Origin: Burkholderia cenocepacia
Lineage (GTDB): Bacteria; Pseudomonadota; Gammaproteobacteria; Burkholderiales; Burkholderiaceae
Assembly (NCBI RefSeq): GCF_900446215.1
Contig: NZ_UAQZ01000017.1
Location: 186,001 to 250,000 of the forward strand
Reading direction: 5' to 3'
DNA: 64,000 nucleotides
Shown here piece after piece: positions 43,307 to 52,652 of the stretch (its first letter is position 1; each line of letters starts with the position of its first letter). Made by a program: the position numbers and the translations under genes. Below the pieces are notes generated by a model. It saw only the letters and a program-made list of their open reading frames with translations, made no database searches and had not been told where the DNA came from.

Positions 43307-44209
43307 TCACCGCAACCCCTTGCGCCGCGCGGAATCGCGCAGGCAATCGAGCAGCATCGCCGCGGCCGGCGTCAGCGGGCTGTCGCGGCGCGTGACGACC
43401 TGAACCGATACGCCCGGCAGGCGCTCGCGAATCGGCAGCACCGCGAGCTGCTCGCGCGCCCACTCGCCTTGCAGCAGTTGCTCGGGCATCGATGCGATCA
43501 GGTCGCAGCCGGTCATCAGGCTGTGCGCAAGACCGAAGCTCGGGCATTCGACGACGCGCGCCGGCACCGGCAGCCCGTACGCGACGAACGAATTGAACAA
43601 CACCTGCGTGGAGCTTTCCGGCGACGGATTCATCAGCCAGTCGGCCTCGACGAGATCGGCGAGCGACGTGGCCGACGCGAGCGGATGCCCTTTGCGCGCG
43701 ACGATCAGCGAGCGGCTCGCGTAGAGCTCCGCATGATCGAACTCGGCGGCGAGCAGTTCAGGCACGACGACGGCCACCGCGAAATCGAGCGAGCCGTCGT
43801 GCAGGCGCGGCAGCGCGACCCCCGGGAACCCTTCGACCAGATTGACGCGCGCCACCGGAAAGCGGCGCCGGAACGCACGGAATGCGTCGGGCAGGATCGT
43901 CACCGCCGCCGCGGGCGTGATCGCCGCCGCGACGGAACCCGTCATCGCGCCCTGCGCCTGCTCGATGTCGTCGCGGGCGCGCTGCATTTCGGCGACGATG
44001 AGCCGCGCGCGCACCTGCAGTTGCTGGCCGAACGCGGTGAGCTGCACGCCGCGCGCGGTGCGCACGACGAGCGACACGCCGAGCGCGATCTCCAGCTCCT
44101 TCACCGCCTTCGTCAACGCGGCCGGCGACACGTTCAGGCGCCGCGCGGCCGCGCGAATGCTGCCCTCCTCCGCGGCGGTGACGAACGCTTTCAGCTGATG
44201 GTATTTCAT
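43307..44209 (-). CDS. LysR-family transcriptional regulator
   Basis: A 300-residue LysR protein: MKYHQLKAFVTAAEEGSIRA followed by NVSPAALTKAVKELE as the recognition region, and a ligand domain with ITPAAAVTILPDAFRAFRRR. ATG 44209 is chosen from family alignment; the open frame continues 24 residues further without support. It is divergent from an M20 amidohydrolase and MHS transporter unit, with 182 bases between, and is the likely activator of that unit. Confidence 0.87.
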   Translation of the reverse strand: MKYHQLKAFVTAAEEGSIRAAARRLNVSPAALTKAVKELEIALGVSLVVRTARGVQLTAFGQQLQVRARLIVAEMQRARDDIEQAQGAMTGSVAAAITPAAAVTILPDAFRAFRRRFPVARVNLVEGFPGVALPRLHDGSLDFAVAVVVPELLAAEFDHAELYASRSLIVARKGHPLASATSLADLVEADWLMNPSPESSTQVLFNSFVAYGLPVPARVVECPSFGLAHSLMTGCDLIASMPEQLLQGEWAREQLAVLPIRERLPGVSVQVVTRRDSPLTPAAAMLLDCLRDSARRKGLR

Positions 44210-44391
44210 GGGGCAATGCGTGATCCGTGGAAACCCTGTGCGGCGCGCGGCGCCATCGCTCAGGGTATTCCCGAGCGGCAACCGACGGTGTGCACCAAAG
44301 CAATTTAGCAGCTTCTGGTACGCAAAAGAAATTTATATGCTTGGTCGTCGCATGCGCATCAGACGCCCCACCCGGCCCCACAGGAGACACC

Positions 44392-45576
44392 ATGCTGCAA
44401 GCCGTGAACCCCGTCATCCCCGGCATCGCCGCGATCGCCCCCGAGCTCGTCGAAGTCCGCCGCCGCATCCACGCCCATCCCGAACTCGCATTCGAAGAGA
44501 CGCTCACCAGCGATCTCGTCGCCGAACTGCTCACCGGCTGGGGCTACGACGTGCATCGCGGCATCGGCAAGACGGGCGTGGTCGGCGTGCTACGCGCAGG
44601 ACAAGGCACGCGTACCGTCGGCCTGCGCGCCGACATGGACGCGCTGCCGCTCGCGGAAACCACGGGCCTGCCGTACGCAAGCCGCCACGCGAACAAGATG
44701 CACGCATGCGGCCACGACGGCCACACCGCGATGCTGCTGTGCGCGGCACGCCACCTCGCGGCGACGCGCCATTTTTCCGGCACGCTGAACCTGATCTTCC
44801 AGCCGGCCGAGGAAAATTTCGGCGGCGCGAAGGCGATGATGGACGACGGCCTGTTCGACCGTTTCCCGTGCGACGCGATCTTCGCGATCCACAACATGCC
44901 GGGCCGCGCGGCCGGCGACATGGCGTTTCGCACCGGCGCCGCGATGGCGTCGGCCGACCGCGTGACGATCACGCTGCGCGGCGTCGGCGGCCACGGCGCG
45001 ATGCCGCATTTCGCGCGCGATCCGATGTCGGCCGCGGGCAGCATCATGGTCGCGCTGCAGACGATCGTCGCACGCGAAGTCGACGCGCAGCATGCGGCCG
45101 TAATCACGGTCGGCAGCGTGCAGGCCGGCGAAACGTTCAACATCATTCCGGAAACCGTCGTGATGAAACTGTCGGTGCGTGCGCTGAATGCCGACGTGCG
45201 CGCGCTGCTCGCGCGCCGTATCGAAGCGCTCGCGAAGGGGCAGGCGGAGAGCTTCGGCGTCACCGCGGAAGTCGACTACGACTATGGCTACCCCGTGCTC
45301 GTCAATCACGCGGAACCGACCGCGTTCGCGGCCGACGTCGCACGCCAGATGCTCGGCGCCGACCGCGTCGAAACCGAAGCCGCGCCGCTGATGGGCAGCG
45401 AGGATTTCGCGTTCATGCTCGAAGCGCGCCCCGGCTGCTACGCGTTCATCGGCAACGGGATCGGCAGCAAGGGCGGCTGCATGGTGCACAACCCCGGCTA
45501 CGACTTCAACGACGACATCCTCGCGATCGGCGCGAGCTACTGGGTTCGCGTCGCCGAAGCCTGGCTCGCGGCCTGA
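44392..45576 (+). CDS. M20-family amidohydrolase (hippurate hydrolase-like)
   Basis: A 394-residue metallo-amidohydrolase of the M20D group. Metal ligands are in MHACGHDGH, the catalytic Glu pair in FQPAEENFGG, and the dimerisation domain includes GVGGHGAMPHFARDP. Such enzymes remove acyl groups from amino acids, for example hippurate to benzoate and glycine, or N-acetyl amino acids. AGGAGACACC precedes the ATG. It is followed after 43 bases by an MHS-type importer and controlled, I infer, by the divergent LysR gene. Confidence 0.88.
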   Translation: MLQAVNPVIPGIAAIAPELVEVRRRIHAHPELAFEETLTSDLVAELLTGWGYDVHRGIGKTGVVGVLRAGQGTRTVGLRADMDALPLAETTGLPYASRHANKMHACGHDGHTAMLLCAARHLAATRHFSGTLNLIFQPAEENFGGAKAMMDDGLFDRFPCDAIFAIHNMPGRAAGDMAFRTGAAMASADRVTITLRGVGGHGAMPHFARDPMSAAGSIMVALQTIVAREVDAQHAAVITVGSVQAGETFNIIPETVVMKLSVRALNADVRALLARRIEALAKGQAESFGVTAEVDYDYGYPVLVNHAEPTAFAADVARQMLGADRVETEAAPLMGSEDFAFMLEARPGCYAFIGNGIGSKGGCMVHNPGYDFNDDILAIGASYWVRVAEAWLAA

Positions 45577-45619
45577 CGGCCCTTCACCACGCAGTTTCGC
45601 GCTCAACCGGGGGAACCCC

Positions 45620-46939
45620 ATGGAAACGTCCGCCCTTCCGTTCGCCGGCACGCCGGTCGATGCCCGCGCCGCCGCGAAGAAACGCCGGCTGATCGCGGCC
45701 GCCGCCGTCGGCAACGCGCTCGAGTTCTATGACTTCACGGTCTACAGCTTCTTCGCGATCCTGATCGGCAAGCTGTTCTTTCCCGTGCATTCGTCGTTCG
45801 GGCAGTTGATGCTCGCGGTCGCGAGCTTTGGTGTCGGCTTCGTCACGCGTCCGCTCGGCGGGCTCGTGATAGGCATGTATGCGGACCGCGCCGGCCGCAA
45901 GAAGGCGATGATCCTCACGCTGCTGCTGATGGCGCTCGGCACCGCGACGATCGCGATCGCGCCGACCTTCGCGCAGATCGGCATCGCCGCGCCGCTGCTG
46001 CTCGTGCTCGCGCGACTGCTCCAGGGGTTCGCGTCGGGCGGCGAAGTCGGCGCATCGACGACGCTGCTGCTCGAACAGGCGCCGCAGCATCGTCGCGGCT
46101 TCTACGCATCGTTCCAGTTCTCGAGCCAGGGGCTCGCCGCATTGGCGGGCGCACTCACCGGCGTTGCGTTGACGTCGACGCTGACGGCCGCGCAGCTCGA
46201 AAGCTGGGGCTGGCGCGTGCCGTTCATCATCGGCACGCTGTTCGTGCCGATCGGCTACTGGCTGCGCCACACCGTCGAGGAAGTGCCCGCTGCCGCGCCG
46301 GCCGCCGCGCACGACGAGCCGGTCGCCTCGCTGCCGCTCGCCGACGTGCTGCGCCACCATGGCAAGGCCGTGTTCGCGGGTCTCGGCGTGACGATCGGCG
46401 GCACGTCGATCCACTACATCATCGTGTTCTACATGGCGATCTACGGCGTGCAGGTGCTGCACCTGCCGACCTGGCTGTCGATGACGGCCGGCTGCGTCGC
46501 CGGTGCGATCCTGATGCTCGTGACGCCGATCGGCGGCCATCTGTCCGACGTATATGGCCGTAACCGGATCGTCTGGTGGACGCGCATCGTGCTGATGGCC
46601 GCAATCTATCCGGCGTTCATCGCGCTGAACCGCTGGCCGGGCGCCGCGTCGCTGCTGTCGATCATCGCCGCGCTGTCGATCGTGCATGCGATCAACATCG
46701 GTGCGACGGGCGCGATGCTCGGCGAGTTGTTTCCGCGGGCGGTGCGTGCGACGGGCGGTGCGCTGGTGTATAGCGTCGGCGTCGCGATCTTCGGCGGATT
46801 CGCGCAGTTCTTCGTCACGTGGCTGATCTCGGCGACCGGGAATCCGAATGCGCCTGCGTGGTATGCGATCGGGTGTGGCGCGATGACGTTGCTTGCGATC
46901 CGTTGCATGGACGAGAAGGCCGGGAAGGCGCTGGATTGA
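45620..46939 (+). CDS. MHS-family MFS transporter
   Basis: A 439-residue carrier of the metabolite:proton symporter family. The N-terminal NALEFYDFTVYSFFAILIGK, then RPLGGLVIGMYADRAGRKKA (motif A) and RLLQGFASGGEVGASTTLLL are diagnostic. MHS carriers import organic acids such as citrate, shikimate or ketoglutarate. Being directly after the amidohydrolase gene, it probably imports the acyl amino acid or organic acid that the enzyme handles. Confidence 0.88.
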   Translation: METSALPFAGTPVDARAAAKKRRLIAAAAVGNALEFYDFTVYSFFAILIGKLFFPVHSSFGQLMLAVASFGVGFVTRPLGGLVIGMYADRAGRKKAMILTLLLMALGTATIAIAPTFAQIGIAAPLLLVLARLLQGFASGGEVGASTTLLLEQAPQHRRGFYASFQFSSQGLAALAGALTGVALTSTLTAAQLESWGWRVPFIIGTLFVPIGYWLRHTVEEVPAAAPAAAHDEPVASLPLADVLRHHGKAVFAGLGVTIGGTSIHYIIVFYMAIYGVQVLHLPTWLSMTAGCVAGAILMLVTPIGGHLSDVYGRNRIVWWTRIVLMAAIYPAFIALNRWPGAASLLSIIAALSIVHAINIGATGAMLGELFPRAVRATGGALVYSVGVAIFGGFAQFFVTWLISATGNPNAPAWYAIGCGAMTLLAIRCMDEKAGKALD

Positions 46940-47177
46940 ACGGCGGACGATGCGCGGCACGCGAAGCGTCATTGACGTCGCGCGCGCGCATCGGGCATCA
47001 TCGGCCCACGCACCACGCCACGATCACCCTTTCGACGACCACGCGCACGACCGCCTTCGGCGGGCCCGTGCGGCGAGTGCGCGCAAGATCGTAGCGGCTC
47101 AATTCCCACAGGCCCCGCCGGTTCCGGACGGGGTCTCGTCGTTTCTCCGTCCGCATCGGCCACTCAGGAGAAACGCA

Positions 47178-47720
47178 ATGTCCGAAGCCGCTTCCCCGAA
47201 ACGCGCGCTGCTCGTCATCGACATGCAGGTCGGGCTGTTTCATGGTCCCGATCGTCCGCATGACGGCGAACGCGTGCTGGCCAATATCAACCGGCTGATT
47301 CACCGTGCGCATGACAGCGGTACACCCGTGTTCGCCGTGCGTCACACCGGCCCGGCCGGCTCTCCGATCGCGCCCGACGCGCCGCTCGCCGCGTTGCTGC
47401 CGGCACTCGCGATCGATACCGCACGCGACATCGTGTTCGACAAGACCCGGCCGAGTTGCTTCGTGGGTACGCGGCTCGCGGAGTGGCTGCATGCGGCGGG
47501 GATCGGCGAGATCGTGATCGCGGGGATGAAGACGCAATACTGCGTCGATACGACGTGCCGTGCGGCCGCGGATCTCGGGTTTCGCGCGGTGCTCGTGACC
47601 GATGCGCACACCTGCACGGATACGCCCGCGCTGCCGGCCGAGCGGATCGTCGCGCATCATAATGCGACGCTTGGCGGGCCGTTTGCGGTGCTGACGACGA
47701 CCGAGGCATGCGTGTTCTGA
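47178..47720 (+). CDS. Isochorismatase-like cysteine hydrolase
   Basis: A 180-residue enzyme with the triad of the isochorismatase-like fold: Asp in LLVIDMQVGLF, Lys in VFDKTRPSCF and Cys in MKTQYCVDTT. Members hydrolyse nicotinamide, isochorismate, carbamoylsarcosine or related amides; the substrate here is not evident. CAGGAGAAACGCA leads to the ATG. The 238 bases upstream contain only GC-rich sequence. It may stand alone or follow the MHS gene in the same direction. Confidence 0.85.
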   Translation: MSEAASPKRALLVIDMQVGLFHGPDRPHDGERVLANINRLIHRAHDSGTPVFAVRHTGPAGSPIAPDAPLAALLPALAIDTARDIVFDKTRPSCFVGTRLAEWLHAAGIGEIVIAGMKTQYCVDTTCRAAADLGFRAVLVTDAHTCTDTPALPAERIVAHHNATLGGPFAVLTTTEACVF

Positions 47721-47932
47721 CGCAGGGCGCCGGTCGGACTGCGGTAAGCGAGTGCGCGCGTTGCAATAGCGTCAGCAGGGACCGTCAATTCGCTGGAATC
47801 GGCTTGCCGATCGTTCGATGCGCCATGCCGACTTTCGAGAACAGGACTGACCTCGAAGCAGCAGAAGAGCACGTGCAAGACCCTGTCGCGTCCGCTCATG
47901 GGCAGCGACGATACGGCATGCACAGTAAAAGC

Positions 47933-47968
47933 AAAAAGGCACGGAGCTTTCGCCACCCGTGCCTTTTT
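47933..47968. terminator. Bidirectional intrinsic terminator
   Basis: AAAAAGGCACGG and CCGTGCCTTTTT form a perfect 12-bp stem with a 12-base loop. A-run and T-run on either side allow it to end transcripts from both strands: the isochorismatase-side transcript and the minus-strand porin gene, whose stop codon is at 47991. Confidence 0.85.
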
Positions 47969-47990
47969 CAGCTACACAGACCGCCCGCAC

Positions 47991-49094
47991 TCAAAACGTA
48001 TGCATCATCCCCACATACGCACCCGTCTGCGACTCGCCCGTCATCGGGCTCGTCCCCGACGTCGCGTCACGCGGCGTCGCGAGCAGCGAGAAGTTCGAAT
48101 TTCCGCCGTTGCGCGCATACGCGACCGTGCCGTACAGGAACGTGCGCTTCGACAGGTTGTACGTGGTGCCGAGCACATACATGATCGCGTGCCCTGACGG
48201 ATCGTGCGACGCATCGCCGCCGCCGTCGCCCACCTTCACGTAGTAGCCACCACCCGTCACGGCCCACTGCGGCGTAGCCGAATAGGTCGCGCCAAGCCAG
48301 TAGTGATCGGCCCGGTCGGCGACACCGGCCGGGCTGTCCGGCGCCTGGTAGTGCGTATACGCACCCTGGATCTTGAACTTCGACACCTTCACGTTCGCCC
48401 CGACGAAGTACTCGCGCGACGCCGTGAAAATGTTGCTGAACTTGCCGTTGTTGTCGCGCAGTTCGTCGTAGATGCCGCGCACGTCGAGCACCGGCGAGTG
48501 GTACGAGATCATGATCCCGTCCGAGCGGCCGAAATCGTCGGCCGCGCCGTAGTTGAAGCCGCGCGACTGGTTGCCGAACGCGTATTGCGCCTGCACGTCG
48601 AAGCCGCCGATCACCGGGCTGTGATATTCGATGTTGTTGCTGCTCTGCTGCCAGTTGCGGCCACGCACGAGCGAGGCCGACGAAAACGCCTGCTGGACGA
48701 ACGGGTCGAATTCCCACACGCCGTCGCTGTCGATGAACAGGTTGCGGCCGGCCTGCAGCTGGCCCCACGTGTTGCTCTTCAACCCGACGTACGCGCGCCG
48801 TGACCACATCCGCCCGCCGCCCGTCTGACCGTTCATGACCTGGAACGCGGTTTCCAGGTTGAACACCGTCGACAGCCCGCCGCCGAGATCCTCGACGCCC
48901 TTCAGCCCGAACATGCTGGTGCCCCAGTCGCCGCTTTCCGCGCTCCAGCGCGACTTGCTGCCGTTCGGTGTCGCGATGTGGTTCAGGTATTCGATACCGC
49001 CGTCGATCCGGCCGTACAGCGTGACGCTCGTCTGTGCAAACGCGGCCGCCGGCGTGGCGGCCGCAATCAGCCATGCGAAGTATTTGAGTCGCAA
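47991..49094 (-). CDS. Outer-membrane porin, Gram-negative type
   Basis: A 367-residue trimeric-porin-type protein. After the signal peptide (YFAWLIAAATPAAAFA) it starts SVTLYGRIDGGIEYL, the standard opening of Burkholderia and Neisseria porins, contains GLKGVEDLGGGLSTVFNLE and RRAYVGLKSNTWGQLQAGR, and ends with an aromatic residue, MMHTF, as needed for insertion by the Bam machine. I chose TTG 49094 because GAGGGGGC stands seven bases upstream and the residues before it are poor. It lies 63 bases after the DoxX gene, downstream of the glucose dehydrogenase operon, and may help substrate reach the periplasm. Confidence 0.88.
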   Translation of the reverse strand: MRLKYFAWLIAAATPAAAFAQTSVTLYGRIDGGIEYLNHIATPNGSKSRWSAESGDWGTSMFGLKGVEDLGGGLSTVFNLETAFQVMNGQTGGGRMWSRRAYVGLKSNTWGQLQAGRNLFIDSDGVWEFDPFVQQAFSSASLVRGRNWQQSSNNIEYHSPVIGGFDVQAQYAFGNQSRGFNYGAADDFGRSDGIMISYHSPVLDVRGIYDELRDNNGKFSNIFTASREYFVGANVKVSKFKIQGAYTHYQAPDSPAGVADRADHYWLGATYSATPQWAVTGGGYYVKVGDGGGDASHDPSGHAIMYVLGTTYNLSKRTFLYGTVAYARNGGNSNFSLLATPRDATSGTSPMTGESQTGAYVGMMHTF

Positions 49095-49157
49095 AATGAT
49101 GCCCCCTCGAAGTCTCGACCGTCCGACGCGCACCCCATGCACGCGCCTCGGGTCTGC

Positions 49158-49577
49158 TTATCCGCGATCGATCGAAAAACGTCCGGGGCCCGCCGCGCAG
49201 AGCGCGAGCAAGCCGCCCGAGATCGCGATGTTCTTGTAGAAATGAATCATGTTGTTGATCTGCTCGCCGCCCGTCATCGTCCAGTAGTGGTGGCCGATGA
49301 TGCCGGTACCGATCGTGTACAGCGCAAGCAACAGCGCGAGCGGCCGCGTCTGGAAACCGACGAGGATCGCAATCCCGACGATGAGCTCCATCACGACGGA
49401 GATCGCCGCCGAGATGATCGGCGCCGGCGCGCCCTCGCTGCCCATGAACGCGATCGTACCGGAGAAGTCGATAATCTTCTTCCAGCCGAACATCACGAAC
49501 AGGATCACGAGCAGGATTCGGGACAGCAGCAGCAGCACATCGCGCTGGGACGCGAGAAACGGTTGGTTCGGTGTCAT
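49158..49577 (-). CDS. DoxX family membrane protein
   Basis: A 139-residue protein with four hydrophobic segments and DoxX features: LLLLLSRILLVILFVMFGWK, VVMELIVGIAILVGFQTRPL and HYWTMTGGEQINNMIHFYKN. DoxX-like proteins are membrane components sometimes linked to quinone-reducing oxidases. Its place directly after the FAD-glucose dehydrogenase operon is suggestive of electron transfer to the respiratory chain, but this is inference. The start at 49577 is preferred to an upstream extension of 33 residues. Confidence 0.82.
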   Translation of the reverse strand: MTPNQPFLASQRDVLLLLSRILLVILFVMFGWKKIIDFSGTIAFMGSEGAPAPIISAAISVVMELIVGIAILVGFQTRPLALLLALYTIGTGIIGHHYWTMTGGEQINNMIHFYKNIAISGGLLALCAAGPGRFSIDRG

Positions 49578-49752
49578 GGTCTCGATCAACGAAAACGATG
49601 CGCGGCGTGCGCGCACCGGATTGCCTGTGAACCAGGACGGGCGACCGCCTGCGCCGCCCGTCCCGCTCTGCAACAACCGGCATCGGGGCCCGCCCGATGT
49701 GCTGTGCTCCTCCTCTTTTCTATTGTTGCCCTGCCTCGCCGCGTGCCGCGTT

Positions 49753-51030
49753 TCAGCGCAGCTTCGCGACGTCCTGCTCGGTCACCTTCGCGGCCGGATT
49801 GCCGAACTGCCCCGTCAGGTAGTTCGTCAGCGCGGCGATCTGCGCATCCGACAGCTCGTGGCGGAACGCGGGCATCCCGACGTCCTCGCTGCCGGCCTTG
49901 CGCTGCACGCCGTTCAGGATCACCTGCACGAGGTTGGTCGGATTCGACGCGCCGACCGTCGAGTTGTGGAACAACGGCGGGTAGTAACCGTCCGGCGTGC
50001 CCTTGCCCTGCATCTGGTGGCAGGTCGCGCAGTTGCCGAGATACAGCCGTGCCGGATCGATGCCCGACGACGCGAGCGCGACGCCGCGCAGCTTCAGGCC
50101 ATCCTCGGCCGGCTTGCCCCACGACGAGCGCGACTGCTTCGCGTCGCCGCTGGCGACGGCCGGCACCGTACGGATGTACGTCGAGATCGCGCCGATGTCG
50201 GCTTCGGTCATCTTCGAGAAGCTGTGCTCGATCGCCTCGGCCATCGGGCCGGCCGCCTGCGCGAGGCCCGGCACGCTGCCGGTGCGCAGGTACTGGACGA
50301 GCTGCTGCTGCGTCCAGCCGCCGATCCCCGCGTTCGGGTCGGACGTGATGTTGTAGCCGTCCCAGCCCGCGAGCACCGAGCCCGACAGGAAGCTGCCGCC
50401 CGTTTCGTCGAGCGACTTCTCCTGCATCGCGATGCCGCGCGGCGTGTGGCACGTGCTGCAGTGCGCGAGGCCCTGCACGAGATAGGCGCCGCGGTTCCAC
50501 TCGGCGCTCTGCTCGGGCTTCGGCTGGTACACGCCGTCCTTCAGGAACAGCCAGTTCCAGATCTTCAGCGGCCAGCGCATGCTCAGCAGCGCGGGGATCT
50601 CGTTCTTCGGCGGCGCCTGCTTGACCGGTTCGACGCCGTGCATGAAGTACGCGTACAGCGCCTGCACGTCGTCGTCGTTGATCTTCGCGTACGACACGTA
50701 CGGCATCGCCGGGTACAGGTTGTCGCCGTTCTTCGATACGCCGTGCCGCACCGCGCGCTCGAAGTCCTCGAACGTCCAGTTGCCGATGCCGGTATCGGGA
50801 TCCGGTGTGATGTTGCTCGTATAGATCTTGCCGAGCATCGGCACCGGCATGCCGAGGCCGCCCGCGAACGGCTTGCCGCCCTTCGCGGTGTGGCATGCCA
50901 TGCAGTCGCCCGCGACGGCGAGGTATTCGCCGCGCTTGACCTGCGCCGGATCGGCCGAATCGGCCGCGCGTGCGAGGCCGGGCAGCGCGAGGCAGCCGGC
51001 GAGGAGGAAGGTGAGAGTAGATTTCCGCAC
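49753..51030 (-). CDS. FAD-glucose dehydrogenase cytochrome c (beta) subunit
   Basis: A 425-residue periplasmic cytochrome with a signal peptide (TFLLAGCLALPGLARA) and three heme c sites, CMACH, CSTCH and CATCH, each in its own domain with downstream Met ligands. The length equals the beta subunit of the B. cepacia FAD-glucose dehydrogenase. It carries electrons from the FAD subunit to the quinone pool or to external acceptors. The GTG start lies two bases after the alpha-subunit stop, with AGGAAG in the end of that gene, so translation is coupled. Confidence 0.93.
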   Translation of the reverse strand: MRKSTLTFLLAGCLALPGLARAADSADPAQVKRGEYLAVAGDCMACHTAKGGKPFAGGLGMPVPMLGKIYTSNITPDPDTGIGNWTFEDFERAVRHGVSKNGDNLYPAMPYVSYAKINDDDVQALYAYFMHGVEPVKQAPPKNEIPALLSMRWPLKIWNWLFLKDGVYQPKPEQSAEWNRGAYLVQGLAHCSTCHTPRGIAMQEKSLDETGGSFLSGSVLAGWDGYNITSDPNAGIGGWTQQQLVQYLRTGSVPGLAQAAGPMAEAIEHSFSKMTEADIGAISTYIRTVPAVASGDAKQSRSSWGKPAEDGLKLRGVALASSGIDPARLYLGNCATCHQMQGKGTPDGYYPPLFHNSTVGASNPTNLVQVILNGVQRKAGSEDVGMPAFRHELSDAQIAALTNYLTGQFGNPAAKVTEQDVAKLR

Positions 51031-51032
51031 GG

Positions 51033-52652
51033 TCAGACTTCCTTCTTCAGCGTGTCCGACATCCGCAGCGCGAGCGCCGCGATCGTCAGCGTCACGTTCA
51101 CCGTACCGACGGTCGGCATCGTCGAGCTGCTCGAGATGAACAGGTTCGGATGGTCGAACGTGCGGCAGTCCTTGTCGACGACCGAGTCGCGTGCATCCGC
51201 GCCCATGATCGTCGCGCCCGTGATGTGGTTGTTCGGCGCGAACTCGTCGTTGAAGACGACGTCGGTGCCGCCCAGCACCTTCGCGGCCGTCGCGTAGACC
51301 TCGCGCGTGTGCACGGCGCCGCGCTTCACGTAATCGTCGATCGCATACGTGATCTCGGGGCGCGGGATGCCGATCGCGTCGGTGGCCGTCTTGCTCGGCA
51401 CGATGCGGTTCTCGGGCTGCGGCAGAATCTCGTGGAAGCAGTCGAACTGCACGTAGCGCGCGGAACGGTCGCGGATCTGCGCGTCGAGCTCCTCGTGCTT
51501 CATCAGTTTGCCGGCCTTGAAGATCTTCTGCGTCTCCTGGTTGATGCGGGACATGTTCGACAGATGGATCTTCTTCGCGGCTTCGGTCGCGCGGAACGGG
51601 CCGTCGCGGAAACCGATCAGCGACGTCATCTCCTGCGGGCCGCGGCCCGGCCACAGCTTCTCGTTCGCGTAGAACGACACGCCGGTGCCCGGGTGGTCCA
51701 TCAGGTTGCGGCCGACCATGTCGGAACTGTTCGCGACGCCGTTCGGAAAATCGCGGTTCGCGGACATCAGCAGGATCTTCGGCGTCTCGATGCCGTTCGC
51801 GGCGAGCACGAAGTACTTGCCTTCGACGCGATGGTCGGCGCCCGTCTTGTCCTTGTAGATCGCGGCGACGATGCGCTTGTCCGGGCCCGTCTCGAGCTTG
51901 TAGACGACCGCGCTGTCGATCAGCTTCGCGCCGGCCTGCTCGGCCTTCTCGACGTGGACGATGCCGTTGTACATCGCACCGATCGGGCAGATCGGCATGC
52001 AATTGTTGTTCCCGCAACAGGTGGGCCGGCCGTCGTACGGACGGCTGTTGCGGGCGACCGGCTCGGTCACCACGTGGAACTTCGGGTCATAGCCGTTGAG
52101 CGCGCTCTTGATGGTCTGCTCGTTGAACGACAACGGCAGCGGCGGCATCGGGTACGCCTGCTTGCGCGGCGAGTACAGGTCTTCCTCGGGGCCCGGGCCC
52201 CACACGCCGAGTTCCTCCTCGGCGCGCTGATACCAGTGCTCGAGGTCGTCGTACTGGATCGGCCAGTCGCGGGCGACGCCGTACACCGTCTTCATCTTGA
52301 AGTCGTTCGGGATGAAGCGCCACGCGGAGGCGGCCCAGTGCCACGTCGTGCCGCCCACCGCGCGGATGTACTGCGAGTTGAACTTGTGCTCGCCCTTCAG
52401 GATCAGGTAGTCGTTCGGCGGGCCGTATTCCGGATGCGGGGCCCACGGGCTCGACGGGTACGGCGCCATGAAATCGGTCTTGTCGGGCTGGTTGCGAAAG
52501 CGCTCGACGATTTCCCAGCGCGGCATGCGCGGGCCGGCTTCCAGCAGGATCACGGACTTGCCCGCCATCGCGAGCTGGTGCGCAACGATCGCGCCGGCGA
52601 CACCCGATCCGACGACGACGACGTCGGCTTTTTGCGTATCGGTATCGGCCAT
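51033..52652 (-). CDS. FAD-dependent glucose dehydrogenase catalytic (alpha) subunit
   Basis: A 539-residue GMC oxidoreductase. The FAD motif is VVVVGSGVAGAIVAHQLAMA, followed by GGTTWHWAASAWRFIPND. A cysteine cluster, CCGNNNCMPIC (about residues 212-222), holds the iron-sulphur cluster known in the B. cepacia enzyme. The active-site His/Asn pair falls in NNHITGATIMG and TVNVTLTIAAL. It oxidises glucose at C1 to gluconolactone in the periplasm. It has no signal peptide; export depends on the Tat signal of the small subunit. Its ATG shares an A with the gamma-gene stop codon. Confidence 0.95.
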   Translation of the reverse strand: MADTDTQKADVVVVGSGVAGAIVAHQLAMAGKSVILLEAGPRMPRWEIVERFRNQPDKTDFMAPYPSSPWAPHPEYGPPNDYLILKGEHKFNSQYIRAVGGTTWHWAASAWRFIPNDFKMKTVYGVARDWPIQYDDLEHWYQRAEEELGVWGPGPEEDLYSPRKQAYPMPPLPLSFNEQTIKSALNGYDPKFHVVTEPVARNSRPYDGRPTCCGNNNCMPICPIGAMYNGIVHVEKAEQAGAKLIDSAVVYKLETGPDKRIVAAIYKDKTGADHRVEGKYFVLAANGIETPKILLMSANRDFPNGVANSSDMVGRNLMDHPGTGVSFYANEKLWPGRGPQEMTSLIGFRDGPFRATEAAKKIHLSNMSRINQETQKIFKAGKLMKHEELDAQIRDRSARYVQFDCFHEILPQPENRIVPSKTATDAIGIPRPEITYAIDDYVKRGAVHTREVYATAAKVLGGTDVVFNDEFAPNNHITGATIMGADARDSVVDKDCRTFDHPNLFISSSSTMPTVGTVNVTLTIAALALRMSDTLKKEV

